Shown: in pieces, positions 1-5,135 of the stretch
Position numbering within the stretch: the stretch's first letter is position 1
Layout of the letters: each line of letters begins with the position of its first letter
Assembly: GCA_031261905.1 (NCBI GenBank)
Contig: JAISIS010000071.1
Coordinates: 1-8,865, forward strand
DNA: 8,865 nucleotides
Source: Burkholderiaceae bacterium
GTDB taxonomy: Bacteria; Pseudomonadota; Gammaproteobacteria; Burkholderiales; Burkholderiaceae_D
Direction: 5' to 3'
The notes under the pieces: model-generated
Seen by the model: the letters and a program-made list of their open reading frames with translations, nothing else
The model's database searches: none
What the model was told of the DNA's origin: nothing
Position numbers and translations under genes: made by a program

Positions 1-1095
1 CTGGATTCCGAATTCAAGGTGCTGAATGGCGCACATTATTACGCCATCCGCTTTGAAAAAGACAAACTGCCGCCGACCAATGCTTTCTGGTCGCTGACGC
101 TGTATAACCTGCCGGACCAGCTTTTGGTGGATAACCCGATCAAACGTTATTACATCAACAGCAGCATGGCATCCAAAATGGTGTCGGATCCGACTGATGG
201 CAGCGTGACGGTTTTCATCCAGAAAGTCGCGCCGGGCAGTGAACCATTGCCTGTAGCGCCGCCACCGGCGCCTGTCGCATCCGCAACACCTGCCGCCGCG
301 CCTGCTGCTGCGCCACAGGCTGCTACGGTTCCGGGCACTGCCGCCGCGTCTGCACAACCAGCCGCACCAGCAACTCCCGGCAAGGCTGCAGCGCCAGCCG
401 TGCCGCCAGCCGTTACGGCTCCGGGTAAAGCTGCCGCACCCGCAACACCTGCCGCCGCGCCTGCTGCTGCGTCACAGGCTGCTCCGGTTCCGGTTGCCGC
501 CGCCCCTGCACAACCAGCCGCCCCTGCCGCTCCAGGCAAGGCTGCGCCTGTCGGTGCAGCACCGGCGCCTGCTGCTGAAGCACCCAAACCGGTACAGGTT
601 ATCCCGGCATTGCCGTCCGGCTCGCTGGTGGCAAACTGGCTGCCTGCTTCCGCAGGTGACTTCTATATGGTGATGCGTATCTACATCCCGAAAGCGGAAG
701 CTCTGAATGGCACATGGAAAGAGCCAGGCGTGTTGCGCTACCACTCAACCGAACCGGCAACGCCGGTACCGGCAAAACCGGGAGAAACACCGGCAGCGGC
801 TTCCACCACAACAGCGCCCGATGATGCCGCCAAACAGCCTGCGGCATCCCAGCCTGCTCCGGCGCAGCCCGTAGTACCTGTTGCACCGGCAACGCCTGCC
901 AAACCGGCAGGCGTCGTAGCGCCAGCCACCCCGGTGTCGGCTGTTCCTGCGGAAAAACAGGCTGTGCCTGCCGCACCTGTAGTCAAGCCCGCAACAACCG
1001 CTGCGCCAGTAGCTCCGGCAATACCGGTCACCAAACCTGCGCCGACAACGCCAACAGGTGGCGCGCCAGCCGCACCGCCAGCCAAAAAGCCCTGA
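1..1095 (+). CDS. DUF1254/DUF1214-type protein, 3' part, with Ala/Pro-rich insertion and tail
   Basis: The frame is open from base 1 (CTG GAT TCC) and ends at TGA 1093-1095, so 364 C-terminal residues are visible and the true start lies upstream. Residues 1-79 read like the first half of a DUF1214 domain: LPPTNAFWSLTLYNLP at 23-38, LLVDNPIKRYYINS at 41-54, then an FIQ...PG element ending at 79. The second half of the domain (NWLPAS at 212-217, FYMVMRIYIPK at 221-231, LNGTW at 235-239) resumes only after about 130 residues of Ala/Pro-rich sequence. In the family as I know it, these two halves are nearly adjacent. A second Ala/Pro-rich stretch, residues 251-364, forms the C-terminus. DUF1254/DUF1214 proteins are usually exported and their function is unknown; neither the signal peptide nor the DUF1254 half is visible here. 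Pro/Ala-rich linkers often act as extended spacers, but that role is inference. The gene ends before a terminator shared with convergent pgi. Confidence 0.85.
   Translation: MDSEFKVLNGAHYYAIRFEKDKLPPTNAFWSLTLYNLPDQLLVDNPIKRYYINSSMASKMVSDPTDGSVTVFIQKVAPGSEPLPVAPPPAPVASATPAAAPAAAPQAATVPGTAAASAQPAAPATPGKAAAPAVPPAVTAPGKAAAPATPAAAPAAASQAAPVPVAAAPAQPAAPAAPGKAAPVGAAPAPAAEAPKPVQVIPALPSGSLVANWLPASAGDFYMVMRIYIPKAEALNGTWKEPGVLRYHSTEPATPVPAKPGETPAAASTTTAPDDAAKQPAASQPAPAQPVVPVAPATPAKPAGVVAPATPVSAVPAEKQAVPAAPVVKPATTAAPVAPAIPVTKPAPTTPTGGAPAAPPAKKP
238..630 (+). other. Ala/Pro-rich low-complexity insertion inside the DUF1214 domain
   Basis: Residues 80-210 of the partial gene consist almost entirely of Ala and Pro with scattered Val, Thr, Gln, Gly and Lys, and have no predicted fold. 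The element PGKAA recurs three times. The stretch separates the conserved FIQ...PG and NWLPA elements of DUF1214, so it is an insertion in a domain loop rather than an interdomain linker. Confidence 0.75.
282..545. repeat. Imperfect tandem duplication of about 106 bp within the Ala/Pro insertion
   Basis: Copy 1 (282-389) and copy 2 (441-545) align at an offset of 159 bp. In the first 53 bp they differ at only two positions. Copy 2 then lacks one codon, so the offset becomes 156 bp. The reading frame is kept throughout. A 51-bp spacer (390-440) with PGKAAAPA-type sequence separates them. The pattern fits an in-frame duplication by slippage or unequal recombination. Confidence 0.75.
751..1092 (+). 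other. Ala/Pro-rich C-terminal tail
   Basis: Residues 251-364 follow the last DUF1214 element and are rich in Ala, Pro, Val and Thr, ending in a short basic PAKKP. No membrane segment, LPXTG-like motif or other anchor is visible. It resembles the internal insertion in composition but is less regularly repeated. Confidence 0.65.
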
Positions 1096-1124
1096 CAGGG
1101 CATTGGATTAGTTGCAGGAAAAGA

Positions 1125-1150
1125 AAAAGGGTACAGATTTGTACCCTTTT
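1125..1150. terminator. Bidirectional intrinsic terminator between the DUF1214 gene and pgi
   Basis: AAAAGGGTAC (1125-1134) pairs perfectly with GTACCCTTTT (1141-1150) around a 6-base loop. The A-rich left arm and T-rich right arm, extended by AAG and CTTTCT on the flanks, give a U-tract in both directions. It begins 29 bases after the stop of the left gene and ends 4 bases before the stop of pgi, as expected for a convergent pair. Confidence 0.85.
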
Positions 1151-1154
1151 CTTT

Positions 1155-2798
1155 CTATTCCAGGGCGGCTTTCGCCAGCCCGATCAGCCCGGTAGTTGAG
1201 CCGTCATGCGGATGGGAGGTGTTTGCCTCGAATTCTTCCAGAATCGTTTTGGCAAGCACCTTGCCCAGCTCTACACCCCATTGGTCAAAGCTGTTGACAT
1301 CCCAGATTGCGCCCTGGACAAAGGTCTTGTGCTCATAGAGCGCCACCAGCGCGCCCAGCGATTCCGGTCGCAGGCTGTTTAACAGAATCGTGTTGGACGG
1401 GCGGTTACCAGGGAAACTGCGATGCGGGATCAGTTGCTCAATATCGGCGGGAGCCATTTTCTGCGCCTGCATATCGGCACGGGCTTCATCAGCCGTCTTG
1501 CCAAGCATCAGTGCCTCTGACTGGGCAAAGCAATTTGCCAGCAGGGCGGCGTGATGGCCGGGCAACTTGTGCGAAGGTTTCAGCGTTGTGATGAAATCAA
1601 TCGGCGTAATGTCAGTTCCCTGATGCAACAACTGAAAATAGGCGTGCTGTCCGTTGGTGCCTACATTGCCCCAGACGACAGGGCTGGTGTGCCAGGTGAC
1701 GGCAGCGCCTGATCTGGTTACGTGCTTGCCGTTGCTTTCCATCTCAAGCTGTTGAAGGTAAGAGGGAAAGTTTCCGAGATCCTGAAGGTAAGGCGCTATG
1801 GAGACAGAGGGATAACCCAGGAAATTGCGGTTCCAGATACCGACCAGCGCAAGGAGCATCGGCATATTGATTTCAGGCCTCGCCTGCCGGAAATGCACAT
1901 CCATGGCATGTGCGCCCGCCAGGAATTCCGTGAAATGATCGTAACCGATCGCCAGCGCGACAGACAAGCCGATAGCCGACCAGACGGAATAGCGTCCGCC
2001 TACCCAGTCCCAGAAAGGGAACATGTTGTCCGGGTGGATGCCAAAAGCGGTCACCGCTTCGGCATTGGTCGAGATGGCGACAAAATGTTTAGGCAGGTCG
2101 CTTTCACTGCCGCCTTGCAAAAACCAGTTGCGCGCCGTGTGGGCATTGAGCATGGTTTCCAGAGTGGTAAAGGTTTTTGAAGCCACAATAAAAAGAGTGG
2201 TTTCTCTTTTGAGCGGTTTCAGGGCCGCATCCATATCGTGCCCGTCCACATTGGATACAAAATGCACCCGGATATCATCGCGCAGATAAGGGCGCAGGGC
2301 CTGACATACCATGCGGGGCCCCAGGTCGGAGCCGCCGATGCCGATCTTGACCACATCCGTAATGCGTTGTCCTGTACAGCCTTTCCATTCCCCGCTGTGG
2401 ACGCGCCGGGTAAAGGCTTCCATTTGATCCAGTACGGCATGGATTTCCGGCATGACATTTTTACCTTCAAACAGCACTGTATCGTTCCGGGGTGCGCGCA
2501 GGGCCGTATGCAGAACTGCGCGATGTTCAGTGTTGTTGAAAATTTCCCCGGCGAACATGGCTTCGCGCTTTTCCTCCACCCGGCATTCCCGCGCCAGAGC
2601 CAGAAGCAGGGAAAGGGTTTCCCGGTTCAGGCGGTTTTTGGAATAATCCAGAAAAAGCCCTGCCGCCGAAACAGAAAGTTCGCCAAAGCGGTTGGCCTGG
2701 CTGGCGAAGAGATCGCGCATCTGCCAGGCCGAGGCGGTTTTGGCGTGTTCGGTCAGTTGCGTAAAGGTATTGATAGTATTGAAAAGCGGTGCGTTCAT
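1155..2798 (-). CDS. pgi: Glucose-6-phosphate isomerase
   Basis: Cytoplasmic enzyme that interconverts glucose-6-phosphate and fructose-6-phosphate in glycolysis and gluconeogenesis. With the start at 2798 the protein has 547 residues, close to the 549 of E. coli Pgi. An upstream in-frame TTG/ATG (2831/2828) is possible, but the ATG at 2798 has AGGA nine bases before it and gives the family length. Visible motifs are the sugar-phosphate SIS elements GIGGSDLGP (153-161) and SKTFTT (207-212), the first signature DWVGGRYSVWSAIG (264-277, Arg269), and the second signature around FDQWGVELGK near the C-terminus. The catalytic set corresponds to E. coli Glu355, His386 and Lys514: Glu354 in MESNGK, His385 in TNGQHA and Lys513 in the second signature. 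All are intact. The gene is monocistronic here, bounded by a terminator downstream and a divergent gene upstream. Confidence 0.97.
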   Translation of the reverse strand: MNAPLFNTINTFTQLTEHAKTASAWQMRDLFASQANRFGELSVSAAGLFLDYSKNRLNRETLSLLLALARECRVEEKREAMFAGEIFNNTEHRAVLHTALRAPRNDTVLFEGKNVMPEIHAVLDQMEAFTRRVHSGEWKGCTGQRITDVVKIGIGGSDLGPRMVCQALRPYLRDDIRVHFVSNVDGHDMDAALKPLKRETTLFIVASKTFTTLETMLNAHTARNWFLQGGSESDLPKHFVAISTNAEAVTAFGIHPDNMFPFWDWVGGRYSVWSAIGLSVALAIGYDHFTEFLAGAHAMDVHFRQARPEINMPMLLALVGIWNRNFLGYPSVSIAPYLQDLGNFPSYLQQLEMESNGKHVTRSGAAVTWHTSPVVWGNVGTNGQHAYFQLLHQGTDITPIDFITTLKPSHKLPGHHAALLANCFAQSEALMLGKTADEARADMQAQKMAPADIEQLIPHRSFPGNRPSNTILLNSLRPESLGALVALYEHKTFVQGAIWDVNSFDQWGVELGKVLAKTILEEFEANTSHPHDGSTTGLIGLAKAALE

Positions 2799-2807
2799 GT
2801 CAGACCA

Positions 2808-2811
2808 TCCT
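2808..2811 (-). promoter_or_regulatory. Ribosome binding site that decides the pgi start
   Basis: AGGA on the minus strand lies nine bases upstream of ATG 2798. The alternative starts at 2828 and 2831 lie upstream of this site, and using them would put it inside the coding region. Confidence 0.65.
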
Positions 2812-2902
2812 GTGAGAAAAGACTGCATCAAAGGCCGTTGCGGCCATTCGTCCGGCGCGTGCCGCTTGCCGGTTACCCGTTACCCGTCAAATAATAGCAG
2901 AA

Positions 2903-2930
2903 TACAGGCTTTCTGCCGCCTGTAGCCTGT
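2903..2930. repeat. Overlapping inverted repeats upstream of pgi
   Basis: TACAGGC (2903-2909) can pair with GCCTGTA (2918-2924), and ACAGGCT (2904-2910) can pair instead with AGCCTGT (2924-2930). The two pairings are mutually exclusive. They lie about 105-130 bases upstream of the pgi start, next to a TTACCCG direct repeat (2873-2879 and 2880-2886). Function is unknown; a transcription-factor site or leader structure is possible. The rest of the pgi to TPR-gene intergenic region is AT-rich with no promoter I would call confidently. Confidence 0.4.
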
Positions 2931-3049
2931 TTCCTGATGTAATATTACTCACTGATTTTTCCAAATGAGGGTGTAGAGTATGTAACGAAATGCACTTTTC
3001 TCTGTTATATATAGAGTACATTCACATTATATTTTGCAAAAACGGCCTC

Positions 3050-3886
3050 ATGATGAAGAAACTTCCCACTAAAAAACGAACCGTGCGCCCAAAATCAGGA
3101 AGTTCTGATGAAAGTTCTTCTCGCGAGAGACTTGGGCAGGCTCAAATGTTGATGTTTGAAGCCTGGGAGGAGCCAAACGACAACAAGGCCATCACACTGG
3201 CAAAGAAAGCGCTGAAACTATCGGAAGATTGTGCAGATGCGCACAGCTTTTTGGCTGAATATGTTGCGCCAAACAGACGAAGGGATGTGCTTGAGAAGGC
3301 TGTTTTGGCTGGCGAACGTGCGCTGGGTGAAGAGGCCTTTGAGAGTATGCGGGGCGAATTCTGGGGGTGGCTTGAAACGCGACCCTACATGCGGGCACTC
3401 GAGGCTTTGGGAAGCTGGTATGAGAATATCGCGTACGATTTTGATGAAGCTGTAAGCCTGTACCGGAAAATGCTTGACTTGAACCCCAATGACAATCAGG
3501 GGGTGCGTTACGGTCTTTTGCCGCTTTTGATTGTTCAGGGGAGAGATGAGGAGGCGGAAAGCCTGTATAAGCAATACGATGAGGATGCTTCAGCTATATG
3601 GGCCTACAGCAGAGTCCTTCTTGACTTTCGTAAACATGGCAGGAAAGGCAGTGTCGCCACTGCCAGTGTGCGGGATGCCCTGAAAATAAATCCTTATACG
3701 CCGGATTATTTGATCGGGAAAAAGAATATGCCTGATGAACTGCCACCTTATTACAGTCATGGCAGCGAAGATGAGGCTATTCTGTGTGCAGACACTTGTC
3801 GTATGGCCTGGGGGGTAACGCCGGGCGCGATCTCATGGCTGCGGGAAAATATACAGATTATAAATCCATGTAACATGGTTGATTAA
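3050..3886 (+). CDS. TPR (ST7-like) repeat protein of unknown function
   Basis: The predicted protein has 278 residues from the ATG at 3050, soluble, with no signal or membrane segment. A helical-repeat pair AITLAKKALKL followed by CADAHSFLAE (47-70) is TPR-like. Further conserved-looking elements are ETRPYMRALEALG (109-121), EAVSLYRKMLDLNPNDNQGVRY (about 133-154), GRDEEAESLYKQY, DDAS/WAYSRVLL-type sequence near 180-190 and PDELPPYY...SEDEA (228-243). I recognise this order from a widespread bacterial family of TPR proteins related to ST7. TPRs bind other proteins; the partner is unknown. An upstream ATG at 2990 adds 20 residues of hydrophobic, AT-rich sequence that does not look like part of the family. 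ATG 3053 is also possible. None has a clear Shine-Dalgarno sequence, so the start is uncertain. The first 25 residues are Lys/Ser-rich and probably disordered. Base composition is lower in GC than in pgi and ppc, which suggests acquisition or different selection. Confidence 0.8.
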   Translation: MMKKLPTKKRTVRPKSGSSDESSSRERLGQAQMLMFEAWEEPNDNKAITLAKKALKLSEDCADAHSFLAEYVAPNRRRDVLEKAVLAGERALGEEAFESMRGEFWGWLETRPYMRALEALGSWYENIAYDFDEAVSLYRKMLDLNPNDNQGVRYGLLPLLIVQGRDEEAESLYKQYDEDASAIWAYSRVLLDFRKHGRKGSVATASVRDALKINPYTPDYLIGKKNMPDELPPYYSHGSEDEAILCADTCRMAWGVTPGAISWLRENIQIINPCNMVD

Positions 3887-3923
3887 TAAAATCATTATAT
3901 GTTTGACCAGAAAGAATAGCGAT

Positions 3924-4126
3924 ATGGAATTGGTGTATCAAGGGATCCCGAAACATAAGGAACTCTGGCAGGGAGGTAGGGAACGCTTTGCCCACATGAT
4001 AAGCCTTTTGATCCATCTGAAATGTTAAAAGAAGTTTTATCTGGTTTCCTGAAAGATACTATTGCTTTTCTTATTGACAGGATGCCGGAATCCAGCAAAT
4101 TACAGTGCCTGAACGTGATAATCTGA
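3924..4126 (+). pseudogene. Frameshifted small gene remnant with PKHK...W...CP motif
   Basis: From ATG 3924 one frame reads YQGIPKHKELWQGGRE and then runs to TAA at 4026-4028. From base 3989 a second frame continues with CPHDKPFDPSEMLKEVLSG and stays open to TGA 4124-4126. I recall a family of small bacterial proteins with a PKHK-x-x-W-x-x-GRKGTLCP motif. Here the arginine of GR is in the first frame (3978-3980) while bases 3983-3994 read TLCP in the other frame (ACG CTT TGC CCA), as if about four bases had been lost near 3981. The sequence after CP does not match the tail I remember, so the gene may be further decayed. It starts 38 bases after the TPR gene on the same strand. The family link rests on memory of one motif, not on a search. 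No slippery heptamer supports programmed frameshifting. Confidence 0.4.
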
Positions 4127-4150
4127 GAGACGAAAACAGGGAGTGATAAG

Positions 4151-4175
4151 TTGCGGATGTAAGATACATCTGCAA
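4151..4175. terminator. 11-bp stem-loop between convergent genes, possible terminator
   Basis: TTGCGGATGTA (4151-4161) pairs with TACATCTGCAA (4165-4175) around a 3-base loop, with one G-T wobble on the plus strand. It lies 99 bases past the crotonase stop and about 265 bases past the TPR stop. Neither strand has a T-run directly after the stem, so it is not a classical intrinsic terminator. It could stop transcription weakly, protect an mRNA 3' end, or be a dispersed palindromic repeat. Confidence 0.45.
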
Positions 4176-4274
4176 TCAACAGGCACGGAGCTTTTGTAAT
4201 TCTTCCCTAAAATAGCGCAAGGGCAAAAACGGGAATTTCAGGCATAGGGTTTTCCAGAGGGGTGGTTTACACTG

Positions 4275-5120
4275 TCACTTCCCCTTGAATACCGGATGAT
4301 CGCGCAGCAGAAAGGCGGCACAGCCGCTGCGGTAATCCTCGGTATCAAAACTGTCAAAACTTTCCAGATTTTCCTTTGCCGTTACAGGGTGCGGATGCAC
4401 CGAAAGACGGCGGACAAACTGCTTGTGCCAGCGTGCGACCAGCGGTGCGCCCTTGATAATGCGCTGTATGGTCAGTGCGGTTTCCTCCGCCAGCATGTCA
4501 TCCGGTACAACACGGGTCACCAGTTTTTTCTCTTTGGCCTCGGCAGCGGGAAAAACGCGTCCTTCCAGCAGTAATTCCAGGAGCGTATCCGGACCCAGCA
4601 GGCGCAAAAGCGGTTCCAGTTCGGCATAGGAGAGCGCCATTCCCAGAGTTTTGGCAGTCAGGCCAAAAGTAGCGGATTCACAGCATATGCGGATATCGCA
4701 AAGGGAAAGAAGCTCAACACCGGCGCCCAGGCAAATGCCACGCGAAACGGCAACCAGCGGATGGCGGCAACGCTCAAACGCGGCAAGCGCTTTCTGCATG
4801 GCATGACCATACACAATGCTCTGTTTCCGGTTGGCGCGGACATTGGCAAATTCGCTGATATCGCATCCTGCGGAAAAAGCCTCTTCCCCTGTGCCGCGCA
4901 ATACCACACAGCGCAGACTGTCATCCCCGGAAAGCGCATCCACTATGCCGGGCAATTCCTGCCACATGGCAAGCGTGATGACATTCTGTTTTTCCGGCTG
5001 GTTAATGACGATGGTTGCAACGGCATCCTCGCGCTCAACATAAAGCGGTTCCGGACGTGGTTGCGGTTCTTCCGTTGCCGGAGAAACGCCTGTTGCGGGG
5101 GTAACAGTTTTTTCAATCAT
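4275..5120 (-). CDS. Enoyl-CoA hydratase/isomerase (crotonase) superfamily protein, atypical active site
   Basis: The protein has 281 residues in the crotonase fold, whose members bind acyl-CoA thioesters and stabilise an enolate in an oxyanion hole. Oxyanion-hole elements are present: FSAGCDISEF (82-91) and GAGVELLSLCD (132-142). Glu136 matches the first catalytic glutamate of rat mitochondrial hydratase (Glu144). The segment that normally reads FG-x-PE-x-x-LG is FGLTAKTLG (152-160), so the second glutamate (rat Glu164) is Ala156. The Gly-rich PGAGG-like loop that usually follows is also absent. Classical hydration is therefore doubtful; isomerase, hydrolase, decarboxylase or other crotonase chemistry is possible. 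Residues 1-25 are a Pro-rich extension before the domain. ATG 5120 is 15 bases after the ppc stop on the same strand, with only a weak AAG-type ribosome site, so it is likely translated from the ppc transcript. Confidence 0.85.
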   Translation of the reverse strand: MIEKTVTPATGVSPATEEPQPRPEPLYVEREDAVATIVINQPEKQNVITLAMWQELPGIVDALSGDDSLRCVVLRGTGEEAFSAGCDISEFANVRANRKQSIVYGHAMQKALAAFERCRHPLVAVSRGICLGAGVELLSLCDIRICCESATFGLTAKTLGMALSYAELEPLLRLLGPDTLLELLLEGRVFPAAEAKEKKLVTRVVPDDMLAEETALTIQRIIKGAPLVARWHKQFVRRLSVHPHPVTAKENLESFDSFDTEDYRSGCAAFLLRDHPVFKGK

Positions 5121-5135
5121 AAAACATCTTGCGGG

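Larger units (their letters stand above)
3887..4274. other. AT-rich intergenic region with a gene remnant and a hairpin
   Basis: This 388-base stretch lies between the convergent TPR gene and crotonase gene. It contains the frameshifted small gene (3924-4126) and a hairpin (4151-4175). One 60-base block (4021-4080) has 17 G or C, against 38 of 60 in a block of ppc (7201-7260). From 4176 to 4274 I see no gene or clear terminator. Confidence 0.6.

Noticed and set aside
150..587. Gly/Ala-rich open frame on the minus strand
   Set aside because: It is the reverse complement of the Ala/Pro-rich repeat, which lacks stops on the other strand because of its composition. The plus-strand frame carries the DUF1214 motifs.
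2238..2894. 218-residue plus-strand frame opposite pgi
   Set aside because: It overlaps the well-supported pgi coding region and has no domain.
3880..3894. TGATT/AATCA inverted repeat at the TPR gene stop as a terminator
   Set aside because: The 5-bp AT-only stem is too weak and no T-tract follows.
3895..4179. 94-residue minus-strand frame in the AT-rich pocket
   Set aside because: It starts with TTG, has no ribosome site or known motif, and is antisense to the frameshifted PKHK remnant, which has better motif support.
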